From Cheilinus undulatus (taxonomy: Eukaryota; Chordata; Actinopteri; Labriformes; Labridae), in contig NC_054882.1 in NCBI RefSeq assembly GCF_018320785.1, forward strand, positions 30,694,719-30,758,718: 64,000 bases of DNA, in the 5' to 3' direction. Below the pieces are notes generated by a model. The model worked only from the letters and a program-made list of their open reading frames with translations, searched no databases and had not been told where the DNA came from. How positions within the stretch are numbered: the first letter of the stretch is position 1; every line of letters begins with the position of its first letter. The position numbers were made by a program, and so were the translations under genes. Below are positions 53,814-64,000 of this stretch, one piece after another.

Positions 53814-56800
53814 TCTTGAATTTATATAGCTTCTTTCAAGAAACCCAAGGACGCTTTACAGGAACACATAGACATGGACAAACTATGTGAGGGGTAGGAA
53901 GAGTGTAAGGGGGAGGGAATATCATGGTAGTTTATGATACAGTAACAATACATTTACTATATTAATGACTTTATTACCACACAAGCATAATTAATATATT
54001 TAAAGACAGTCAGACATCATGATGCCTGATTAAAGAATGCAAAATGCCCCAAAACAGGTTAAGTGCTTTTGTCGACTAACATATTTATTTGTTAATGTAT
54101 TTATTGGCGTCAGTTTCACCTCTGATCTTGCCTCATTTTTTCCCCAACTGCATTTGTAGTTCAGTTTACATTACATTACATTCAAATCTGTTCAGAATGC
54201 ATGTATATTATTAATAGGATAATTAATATAATAATTTTGGACATATCTGTGCTTATTTTACCAATAATTCAATCGAGCATTAGGACAATGATATAAAACC
54301 ACATAGTTACTCTGTCCCAGCTCTACTGCCCTGTCTCAGTCAAAAAAAAACATCTGCTAATAAACTGTGATAAACTCACACAAGAGACAGATGGATAGGG
54401 AAACAAAGATAAAGAACACTCGTGGACAACAAGGAACAAGGTAACAAGGTAAGGTTACACAGTAAGCTACGGGCTGCCCTGCTTCACATGCTGTGTTTGA
54501 GAAACAATTTGGAGAAGTGTGTGTTTAAGAAACTTATCTTCAGTTTTAGGGCACTTTTTTAACAGTCTACCTGGATAAGCACCAGGCCTTTGAATAGCAT
54601 TACACGCTACGTTGATGATTGTTCTCTGTGAAATGATGCAGACATGAAGACAAATAAGAAAGGCTGTCATAAGTGGATGTTCACGGTGCATACGCACTTT
54701 TATTTCACTGAAAATCTCAGATCTATTGTCAGTAAATTTATTCAACAGCCTGACAGTACATGTCTGTTTATTTCAGACCCTGGATTTTAGTGTTTACTCA
54801 CAATGATGGGTTTATTTCTCCCTGTGTGTAGACTAGCAGGCACGAAAACAGAGCCAACTCAAAGAAATGCTTATATGTGGCTGCTGTTCAGTGAAAGAAA
54901 AAAAGAATAAGTATCCATGGTGTGCCAGGTCCTTTTGTCCTTTGCAATGTAAACAAAAAATACTGTGAATTGACAAATGTATACTTGGAATATCATGCTG
55001 TTGCGGTATCAATGTGAATGCCCCAGGGCGTAAAGGTGACTGAGCTGCCGCTGAAATGCACTATGAAAACAGCGTAAGTGTCACTGAACGTATTTGCTCA
55101 CACAATACTAAAAGAATGTGGCCATTTGTTTCCCTGCCCACACCTCAAGTGCATTCTGAGTGACTGGCTCTTAAAGACTTTTTGATAGTTTCACTGACTT
55201 GAGCTGTCAACCCTTTCTTATAAGAGAGCTTTTATTGTTCTGAATAATTTTGGCCTTTAAAAATCAACCCTATGATTATTTTAGAACAGGAATCAGAGAT
55301 AAATCATATCAAGATATAATTTGCATTTGCAGTTTAAACCTTTGATCCCTTACCTCCATTGCACGGAGCACATCCATCCCCTCCACCAGATCTCCAAACA
55401 CCACATGTTTACCATCCAGCCAGTCTGTTTTATCTGTGGTTATGAAAAACTGAGAGCCATTGGTGTTTGGCCCAGAGTTGGCCATGGAGAGCTGACCTGC
55501 AAGCACAAGAAATAAAAGGTTTAGCCAGTTAACTGCAAAGTCTGCTAGTAAACATAAACCTTAAGGAGAACACAAAGGCAGAACTCTCACTCTAACAGCT
55601 TCTTCTCAAACTCTTTACCTGGAGCGGTGTGTTTGAGGACAAAGTTTTCATCATCAAACTTTCGCCCGTAGATGGACTTGCCACCAGTGCCATTGTGGTT
55701 TGTGAAGTCACCTCCTTGGCACATGAACTGAGGAATGATGCGATGGAAGCTGCTCCCTTTGAAGCCAAAGCCCTTCTCATGTGTGCACAAGCAGCGGAAA
55801 TTTTCTGTATAGGATATACAAAAGGATTTCAATGTTTGCAAACACACAATTTCTTCTTTCTTGATTCACTACATTAGATTTTAATATAAAGCCTTTTTTG
55901 CATTTTTACATTGCCTATCCAGATATTGTGCAGTTTTAGAATTTATTTTTCAAAGATGCAATGACAAGGACAAGGCTTTCACACCTGCAGTCATGGGAAC
56001 TATGTCAGCTCGAAGAAGAAAGCGCAACCTCCCTGCTGGTTTGTTTCCAATCTTGATGTCCATGTAAACCTGAGGATTAACTCTGCCCTTTTTAGCTGGA
56101 GGCTCAGCCTGTGCAAACAAATCATACTTATGTCACAATCTGAAAATATTTGAAAGTCAGAGAAACCAGCAAACAAAATGGACAACTGTCTTACCTCCTG
56201 TGCTGAAGTGTTGGTTGTTTCATTGGCCGCCTCGCCTTCAGCCTCCTCTGCTGTCTTCCCTGAGAACTTTTTCAGCCAGTCATCATCCGACCATACTAAA
56301 GGAGAAAAAAATAGTTTAAGTTAGAAAAGGGGATTTAAGTAAATGACCATGCAACTGATTCTATAAAAATGTTTTCCTCAATAACCTGGTCGAGATGAGC
56401 CTTCTTTTATTCTCATGGGTTTGGCTATGTTAACGCGGATAGTTCTTCCAAAAAGCTCAGACTCATTCTGGCAGAGAAAAAAAAAACAAAACAACACATT
56501 GTTTAAACAAGAAGCTGTGCTTTTTCTTGCAAGCTGGTAGTGACAAGGTCTCAGAAATAAAACAATAGTGACAAAATTACAGCTATGCAGTCTTCTTACC
56601 ATGTTATCAATCGCTGCTGCAGCATCCTGTGCAAGACAAAAGAGGTGCAACACAATGAAGTGTTTATAAGGAAATAATAGCTGTGTGTCAAAACCAGCCA
56701 TGTTAAGGCTGTTAAAAGACTGTTGGTAATGAGCTAGAAGCCTCCACATGTGCTACGGATTAAGCATTAGACTCCACTATAGAGGAGTTTTTGCTTGACT

Positions 56801-58158
56801 TTTAGATGCATGTTTTTATTATTATTACTATTACCTTTTTTTCTCTTGCTTACTATTTGCAGTTGTTTGTGTACTATCACCATTAAATTTGTAACAGTGT
56901 ACCCCATGGTTAGATTAGGTAGGATGGGAGACACAAGACTGTATTTAATTATTTCAGTGTGATCTAACCTTAATAATAAACATAAAACATTTGGCACCCA
57001 AAAAATAAATGCCTTCCAATTAAGTCATACATACAGGCTGCTGTTAAATGTGTTCATTTTATACTCCTATATAAATGCCAAATCACAGCCATAATAATGA
57101 CTGAACACAGCCTTAATCTTATTCTTCAAGGTTATATACTTCTGAATTTTTAATCACTGCATTAAAAAACACATTTGCTACCAAGCTGGGCACAATCTTT
57201 GCCTCTCTTAATAATGCAGCAACACATCTTTAAATGATTTGTTTTCTCCAGCTACAGCCCTTTTCTCACTACAGTGTCCAATTTACAATGTTAAATCATT
57301 ATTCATGAAGATGCTCTAACAGAACAATTCATACATTTGAGGTTTTGTTTATCATATTTTAATCATTACAACAAAGAAAGATATTGTAGTCTTATAATGC
57401 GAATAACTTGTAAACATCAGAATAAAGACTCGTGTTTTTCAGCACTAAATAAAGCACGTACCTCTCCCAATTCAAACTCAATAAAGGCAAATCCTCTGTG
57501 TTTTTCTGAAAGTAGAGCACAACGCATTGACACATATTAGAATGGATTTTAGTTATCACTGCTGTATAGAGCAACACACACAGTAAAACACCTGATCTTA
57601 CCTGTTTCATAGTCTAAAGGTATCTGGATGTCTATGATGTCTCCAAACGGAATGAATGCTGCATGTAAAACCTTCTCATCCACCTCCTCTGCCAGACCAC
57701 CTGACAGGACGAATCACAGATAGAGGCTGAGCTGGTGAGCAGTTATATACATATACACGTTTATCTAATAACATGAATATAACTGTACTCATAAGATGGA
57801 CCAGTTTACAGGCAGAGTAACTTCAGTCTCATGAAACGCCATATATTTTCTAAGCTGATTATATTAAGTATGATTTGATGACTGAGGTTGACGTTGCTAA
57901 TGGCTGGGGAACCAACAAAATCATAAACTCATCCTTGTTGTCATGTTTTAGAGTGAAGCTCATGTTTTACCGGCTAACTCTTCACAACCTAAAGATATTC
58001 AACAATAAAATTCAACATGCGATGTTATTTCAAATTCCCTACATGTAAATTAATGTCCTTTATACCCTTTGAAGTCTAATTACAACGCTGTTACTGATGT
58101 TTTTAATGAAATGTAAAGAAAACTTACCGACATACAACACTCGTTTGTTAGCCGCCAT
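52355..58158 (-). CDS. ppie: Peptidyl-prolyl cis-trans isomerase E (cyclophilin E)
   Basis: Nuclear RNA-binding cyclophilin of the spliceosome, combining an RNA recognition motif with proline isomerase activity. Ten exons on the minus strand: 58128-58158, 57602-57700, 57462-57505, 56600-56626, 56386-56467, 56195-56295, 55985-56108, 55619-55804, 55354-55496 and 52355-52423. They total 301 codons plus stop, the same length as human PPIE. The RRM is residues ~6-84 (VLYVGGLAEEV as RNP2, RGFAFIEFE as RNP1). A charged linker follows. The cyclophilin domain is ~143-299, with [54 protein letters not shown] and the catalytic Arg in SSFHRIIP. The gene includes a 27-bp microexon (DAAAAIDNM). The last intron is 2.9 kb and holds a Tc1 remnant and an (ATA)n tract. 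Confidence 0.97.
52540..53390 (+). mobile_element. Tc1-family transposon, internally deleted, in the last ppie intron
   Basis: The left end region has GTCGACTTGTGGTAAAATAA and the right end region, inverted, has TTTACCACAGGTGGATCCAA, then GGGTACTGAGTGTAGATTAA. Between them is the start of a transposase gene: CCATGAGGTCAAAGGGA, CAAGAGCACAGTGGCCTCC, and a remnant reading RAGRPAKLS then [12 protein letters not shown]. The DDE catalytic part is missing. Near 53100-53130 a piece reading CAGAGGAGTGGCTTCTGTCT is inverted relative to the transposase frame, suggesting a rearranged, fold-back copy. Confidence 0.75.
53774..53813 (+). repeat. (ATA)n microsatellite
   Basis: About 13 perfect trinucleotide units, followed by TTATATAGCTTCTTTCAAG and GACGCTTTACAGG, a phrase that often ends fish retroelement-derived repeats. 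Confidence 0.95.
53890..55353. other. Rest of last ppie intron
   Basis: AT-rich sequence without recognisable genes or complete mobile elements. Confidence 0.5.
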
Positions 58159-58310
58159 ATTGGATATAACCCTTCAACTCTGACCCCAGACGTATGACGA
58201 GAGCCCGCCTCCTTGTGTCCAAATTCCCTCTAGCGCCGCCTGTTGGGGAAACTGTCCTTCAATGCCGAATATCACCGTGTAGAAAGCAAAGCTATCAAAT
58301 TTAACGCTTT
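58159..58310 (-). promoter_or_regulatory. ppie promoter region
   Basis: Short GC-richer stretch directly before the ppie ATG, with GCCGCCATATTGG across the start and CCCGCCTCC and GACGTATGACG boxes upstream. No TATA box is evident, which fits a housekeeping promoter. Confidence 0.45.
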
Positions 58311-60384
58311 CATCGCAGAGAACTCCCTCAATAGTGTTAATAGACGTTTGTGCAGAAGGTTGATACCTGTTTGCAATTTTAGACCCTTTAACCGATGCTT
58401 TTCTCCCTGAAATTTCTGTGTTCTAACAAATTAAATACGCATTTCCCCAGCAGGGCTGAAGTTTTTACTTTTTTTTTTCTTAGCATCTTCAGAGGTAGGC
58501 TATACCTGAAAAAATATATAAATAAAAAAGATCCAGTATGGAGTGCTGCTTCACATAATTGTAAGAATCAAAAACAGGCTATCTAAGGTCTAAGGCCTCA
58601 AATTAAAGGCTTTTTTAATTTGTGCAAAAATGTGCCTCTTTTTTCCTGGTTAGGACTTCTTTTTTTCACCCTTAAGCAATTTATAAGTCTGAGCTCTTTT
58701 AGTTTGATTTTAAAAAGTTTGTTTTTAGTCTGGCTTACATTTTGACTGATTTTACTAGGAGAAAAATGTAAAAAAAAAAAAAAAAAAAAAAGTAATACAC
58801 TGTATTTAAATGTTCAAGTTAGCTTGACAGTGTGACAGTGGCCCAGCACTGAAAACACAAGAATAGTAAAACTAAAGTAGATAAATATTATTATTTTTGA
58901 AGAACTAATGAGAGTCAAAACAATTACTGTATATTTTTCAGGCTTTTTTATTAAGAAATACAACCCCAATTCTAAAAACTAGTTTGGTGCTGTGTAAATT
59001 AAATGATATGCAATGATTTACAAGTCTCATAAACCCATATTTCATTCACAATAGAACATAAACATCACACCAGATGCTGAAACTGAGACATTTTACAGTT
59101 TCATGAAAAATATTAGCTCATTTAGAGTTTGATGGCGACACACATTAAAAAAAAAAAACATGGATAGGGCCACCAGTGTGAATCACCACCTCTTCTTTTA
59201 ACAATGCAAAAGTTGGGATTTCCCAGACCAGCTGCTGGAGTTTTGGGTGAGAAATGTTGTCCCATTCTTGTCTGTTGGATTCTAGCTGCTCAACAGTCCT
59301 GGATCTTCTTTGCTGGATCTTTTGTTGTATGATGCGGGGTTTATTTGTTTTTTCTGTTGGTGAAAGGCCTTCTCCAACGAAGCCATGCTGTTGTGATGGT
59401 TAGCATTGTTTTGCTGATGCTGTCTTTGCAATTTTACGTTGAAGAACATTTTTCTGGCATTGTTTTATGATCTTTAGGCACAGTTTTTCTATAGCATTTA
59501 TAATTTAAATAACTATTGCTTATGAACCATTAATAGTGACATTATGGTGGCCAGGTTATGACGTATTTAACTGAAGAAGTTCCATAGTTACCAATAAAAT
59601 TAACTGTATTTTTTTGTACAGCCATCATACTGTAGTAAACTCTATTACTGAAGGTGGTATATCCCTACCAGGGATTTCTACTTTATCTACTTCTACTTTA
59701 CATAACTATGGGCTTCTATAATTTGCAATTTTTGTTTATTTCTTATCTTGCCTTTCTACTTTGTTTCTCTTGTCAGACTTCTAACTCCACTGATTTGTAC
59801 CTTTCTCTGCCCACTAATATCTGACTTTATTTAAATCCTCTATCATCCTTTATAGCATGTTGTTTCATCATTTGGATGCAAAACAGTCATGACATTACAG
59901 AAAGCTTCAAAGTGTGTCGTATATGTTCAATATTGAACATCAGAAGATCACTTACAAATGACCAGTTGACCATGATGTTGGGACCTATAAAATATTTTTT
60001 TATTGCAACAAAACAACATTCTTATTTACAAATTTAGGTGCATTGATATTTTTCAGTATGAGAGCTTAAAATCAAACCATGCAAAAATAACAGACATTAT
60101 ACCTATGTAGCTTTTTAATTTCTGTTCAGTCTTGCGTTATCTTTTACTGATCATTCTGGTATGTTTTTTCTGTTTAAATGCCTCTTTGAATGGCCAAATT
60201 AAAGATGATCTTTTCCTTTCTTAAATCACTCTAATAAATAATATCCTGGATAATAATATCAATTTAGTGTAGACAAATCTTGGCATATATTTTGTGCAGT
60301 GCAGATACACACACGTACAATTAAACCTCCATAAATAAATGTAAGCATAAAAGTAACACAAGAGTGGTAAACTTGAAGTATCAT
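58311..60384. other. Intergenic between ppie and pabpc4
   Basis: AT-rich, with an A run at about 58770-58790. Apart from the transposon fragment at 58.97-59.48 kb, nothing recognisable. Confidence 0.5.
58965..59480 (-). mobile_element. Fragment of a widespread teleost DNA transposon (ACAACCCCAATTC type)
   Basis: Begins TACAACCCCAATTCTAAAAA, followed by CAATGATTTACAAGTCTCAT, AAACCCATATTTCATTCACA, and AATATTAGCTCATTTAGAGT. Further on is GGTGAAAGGCCTTCTCC and AGCCATGCTGTTGTGATGGT, which in the full element belong to the reversed transposase gene. Only the terminal part and a decayed piece of the body remain. Superfamily not asserted. Confidence 0.7.
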
Positions 60385-60387
60385 CCC

Positions 60388-60393
60388 TTTATT
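60388..60393 (-). terminator. Likely pabpc4 polyadenylation signal
   Basis: AATAAA on the minus strand (CTCAATAAAGGG), about 470 bp past the pabpc4 stop. Confidence 0.6.
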
Positions 60394-60865
60394 GAGAATA
60401 CCACACACCCATGATAACATGATAGGATGGAGGAGCCTGTCATTTCAAATCAAACCTAAAACTGTCAAGCAAAGAAAAAAGAACAAGGCTCGTTTTCCTT
60501 TTAGAAAAAGGTTTCTCTCCTTTGCTGCAGAATGAAATGCCTTCATTCAAACTTTGTCAGCTTTATTGCTTTTAGACAGCTGTTAAAAGAATTAAATAAT
60601 TAGAAAATTTTTAACTGTAACATTTTTCAAAATGTTCAAGTACATTTTAAAATGACATTTTCTTTTTTTTTTTATTTTATTTTTGCACAGATGTTTAGAG
60701 GAGTCAGGTGCCTGGAGTCTCTGTCGTAACTCTTGCCCACTTTCTGCTCAGTTCTGCCCTGAAACAACACATTGACTTTATCACTACCCACAAGATTCAA
60801 ATCCATAATGACCAAATCAGCAAGTTAAAGATGTATTCTCATAATAACTTACTAAAAAACACTTT

Positions 60866-63800
60866 TCAGGATGTGGCAGCAGTAGTAGCCATGCCGCCCA
60901 CTTTTTGAGTAGCATCTTTCTTTGCCTGGTGGGCTTGTAGCACGGCGACAGCTTCTTCCACCTATACATAAACACATGAATGATTAACTGAGTGAAAAAA
61001 AGAGGATAAGAGATATAATGGTGCTGTTATGGCAAAAATGAAAGTAGAGAGGCACCTTTGACCGCAAAGATTCATGAGACTCCAGCATGTGCAGCAGTTC
61101 TGAGTTATCAATCTCCAGCAGCATGCCAGTGATCTTTCCTGCCAGGTTGGCATGCATGGCCTGAATCAGCGGGAAAAGACGCTCACCTGTTTAGGAAAAA
61201 AGGCAGGACAAATCAACCCTAGTAAAGGCCGAAATACATCATAATAAATGCATTATGTTGTATGTTCTTTACCTAACATCTGCTTCTGTTCCTGAGGGGG
61301 TGCAGCAGCAAGCATGGAAGCTGTTAGAGGCTCCTGGCCTTGAACGTGCACAGCTGGCTGAGTCTGAAGGACACGAATGAACAGAGAAAGGAGCATGTAA
61401 AGCTTTGAGGGTTTGAAATAACCGGAGCACAATGGGATGTGGTAAATCTGTCTTCCACACCTGCTGTAAAGCGATAGGTTGTACAACTTGGGGGTTTGGG
61501 TTTCGTACGCCAGTTGCGTACTTGTAAGGAGGCATGGCACGAGGGCCTCCAGGAACTCCCATAGAGGGGCGAGGAGCCATGGCCTGACCAGCAGCTGGAG
61601 AAGATAAAACAAAGTTAGCAGGTATCTCTACCATCTTTACTGTGCAGTGTAAATGAAAAGCCACAAAAGTGGTGGTGATGGATATAATCAGTCATATTAG
61701 TGAACACACCTCGGGGTCCCTGTGTGCCACTGCCAGGAGACATATGCCTCAGGTTGGCACGGGGTCCTGGCTGACGCAGTGAGCTGGGTATGCCTTGGAA
61801 ACCTCCTGCAGAGGAAACAGAGGAACCATGAATGAAACTAATATTGCTTCTGCTTAAAATACAACAAAAAATACAAGGGTTATGCCAGTATATTAGAAAC
61901 GTCTTGAAGTGCCCAATAATACTGCATGTCTGAACCAAACAGACAAGTTTATCATAATGACAAACCCTGAAAATTCATGCCAGCCTCCAAATAAAATTTC
62001 TGTGTGAAGTTGGGGTGGGTCAATGCGTAAACCCAGCAGGAAATACTTGTGAAAATTCATTGCGAGTAAGCAGGCAGGGTAACATTTACTGGGCCAATCA
62101 CAGATCTGTTTTCTGCCCACAAATATGTCCTTCACTATTATTTGTTGATACTGTGAATATGTTTGATGCTATAAGCAGCTTTGACATCAGGACAATAACT
62201 GCCATGACAGTACTGTTGGATTTCTGCCATGTCTCTTTAACGTGCCTTGCACCTTCATCCAGCAAGTAAAACTTGGGACTGGGAGGGATGTGTGAATTTT
62301 CTAGAAATTCCTAGGAGTGTGCATGTGAAAACAGCCATATATTTACCTTGACCTCTGCCACCTTGTTGCTGCCACCTGGGGTTGGGTCTCATTTGGGCCA
62401 GCTGATTGGGTGCATAATATGTAGTCCTATTCTGGGCCTGGTGGATGTAGGTAACAAAAATCAATTGCTACATGGCATTAAAAAGCATTCTTGACTATAG
62501 CATTCAAACTGACTGTCATGTGAGGGATTTTTATTGAAATAACACTCAGACAAAAGAATCATAAGTTTGATGAGAGGCCTCTTTAAAAACGATGGCAAAA
62601 AAGTAACTTGGAAATGTTGGGAATATGTACAGCTTTCGTGAAATTTCAAATTTTAAATCAAGTACTGTACTTATTCAAATCAAGAGAATCTGTTGCAAAC
62701 TGTGGCTATGGACAATGCTGACCAATTTACCCCAGTTATGGTTAACTTGATAGCATACCAGTTTCTTTCTAATACATCCATTAGAAAGCATGAAACATAC
62801 CGCCATCCAACATACTAACATCCATGTTACCCTTTGATTGATTTTATAAGTCAATCGATGTCAATATAATTTGGCTTTTTTCATACACACACACAAAAAA
62901 AACTCTAATGTCAAAGTGAAAACACATTTCTACCAAGTAATGCAATTAAAAAAATCTGCAATGTAGAATAAATGACTGCATAAAAATTCACCCCTTTAGT
63001 AACTGACCTAAATCAACAGAGGTCCAGCCAATTGGCTCTAATAGTCTCACAGTTAGTGAAATGAGGATCACCTGAGTGCAGTGAATGTCTCAAGCAACTG
63101 TGGTATAAAAACACCTGTCTGGAAGGTCCAGCCACTGGTTAATAAGTATTTCTGGCTACCATTGCGCCATGAAGACAAAAGAACACTCAAAGTAACTCAG
63201 AGAAAAAGTTATTGAAAAGTATAAGTCAGGAGATGGATAAAATTTTTTTGAACATCCTCAGAGTTCAGTCCATCATCAAGAAATTAATGGGATATGGCAC
63301 ATGTAAATCTGCCTAGATCAGGCTGTTTTCGCAAACTGAGTGACCGAGCATGAAGTAGACTAGTAAGAAAGGACACCAAGACATTTATGACTACTCTGAA
63401 GGAGTTATAACCTTCAGCAGCTGAGATGGGAGGGACTCTGCAGACAAAAACTGTTTCTTCTGTTTCTCCACCAGTCAAAGCTTTAGGGGAAAGTGGCAAA
63501 GAGAAAGCCACCGTTGAAGAAAACTCATATAAAATCTCAACAAGAGAGCTAAAAAGTCGCTGAGAGACTCAGTGGTCAAGTGGAAGAAAAGCTCTATGAG
63601 ACCAAAAAAAGTGCATCTACTAAATAGAGAATATTTATACAGCCACTTATTTTACATTGCATATAGACATTACTTTGTAGAAATCTGTTTTCACATTGAC
63701 ATTAAAGATGTTTTGTTGTAAAAAGAAGCCAAATTATATTGACCATGTTTGATTATAAAACAAATAAAGGGTAAAACATCCAGAGGGGTAAATATGTTTT

Positions 63801-64000
63801 TTACTTGTTCAAATGCATCAGATTGTGATTGACACACCTGTGGTACAGCTGGCATGAAGTAGCCGCTGGTTGGCTGGAATTGATTAATAATGGCATTTGC
63901 AGGCATGGCTCTCATTCCAGCAATACGCTGCATGTACTGGTTGGTCAGATGTGCTTTGCGCTCCTCTTTGCGCTGAGCCAGAGCCACGTAGAGGGGTTTA
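60866..64000 (-). CDS. pabpc4: Polyadenylate-binding protein 4, 3' half (cut by window edge)
   Basis: Cytoplasmic poly(A)-binding protein controlling mRNA stability and translation. Eight exons are in the window (minus strand): 63838-64000 (continues beyond the edge), 62347-62437, 61710-61805, 61461-61594, 61273-61363, 61056-61186 and 60866-60961, seven of which are complete or end here. All phases agree. The first visible residues, [20 protein letters not shown], are the end of RRM4. The proline/glutamine-rich linker ([31 protein letters not shown]) matches PABPC4 rather than PABPC1. The C-terminal MLLE domain is complete ([36 protein letters not shown]) with the KITGMLLE peptide-binding motif. 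It ends TTAATS. The N-terminal three and a half RRMs lie outside. Correction on count: seven exons are listed, including the partial one. Confidence 0.95.
62818..63800 (+). mobile_element. Tc1/mariner DNA transposon, decayed and internally deleted, copy 3
   Basis: Same family as the copies at 1.4-2.8 and 17.2-18.6 kb. The left end has CCATGTTACCCTTTGATTG and CAATATAATTTGGCTTTTT; the right end has AGCCAAATTATATTGACCAT and ACATCCAGAGGGGTAAATAT. The block CTGTCTGGAAGGTCCAGCCA (near 63114) is shared by all three. The central ~0.5 kb with the DDE region is missing: sequence jumps from CTCTATGAGACCAAAA to GTGCATCTACTAAAT near 63610. It lies within a pabpc4 intron, in opposite orientation to the gene. 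Confidence 0.85.

Overview
The window is a piece of a ray-finned (teleost) fish chromosome. Vertebrate genes with short GT-AG introns are embedded in fish-type repeats: Tc1/mariner elements, hAT-like miniature elements, minisatellites and the 'GTACTTTTACTTGAGTA'-type repeat. I place it in teleosts with confidence; a narrower clade is not supported by anything I can read. No virus-derived element, tRNA, rRNA or CRISPR was recognised.

Layout. Positions 1-18.7 kb hold no recognisable host gene. This stretch contains two decayed Tc1 copies, a pyrimidine-rich satellite with a 317-bp higher-order period, a ~0.67 kb element with inverted ends, several old repeats, and a few AT-rich or low-repeat stretches that look like possible conserved non-coding DNA. 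From 18.7 to 22.55 kb (minus strand) lies a complete four-exon kazald gene (IGFBP-like, Kazal and Ig domains), with a ~40-copy 31-bp minisatellite in its second intron. Then, on the plus strand, come gale (UDP-galactose 4-epimerase, 10 coding exons), zbtb8a (BTB/zinc-finger regulator, 4 coding exons) and hmgcl (HMG-CoA lyase, 9 exons). On the minus strand follow two tandem beta-connexin genes (gjb3 and a gjb4/gjb5-like gene, each with a non-coding first exon and an uninterrupted coding exon), then ppie (spliceosomal cyclophilin E, 10 exons, 301 codons) and the 3' half of pabpc4 (cytoplasmic poly(A)-binding protein 4), which runs off the right edge.

The gene set corresponds to human 1p34-1p36 genes (GALE/HMGCL, ZBTB8A, GJB3/GJB4/GJB5, PPIE, PABPC4), so this is a compacted conserved-synteny block. 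Functionally the genes are independent: sugar-nucleotide metabolism (gale), ketogenesis and leucine breakdown (hmgcl), transcription (zbtb8a), gap junctions (two connexins), splicing and protein folding (ppie), mRNA stability and translation (pabpc4), and a secreted matrix or growth-factor-binding protein (kazald). I reconstructed exon boundaries by reading splice sites and checking phase. All complete genes join without frame breaks, giving 292 (kazald), 350 (gale), 474 (zbtb8a), 335 (hmgcl) and 301 (ppie) residues.

I found no new biological system. The more interesting non-gene items are higher-order periodicity in two tandem repeats, an unnamed interspersed repeat with six copies sharing a well-kept 30-bp core, a nested repeat insertion at 39.2-40.5 kb, and a miniature element sitting 9 bp beyond a gale splice donor.
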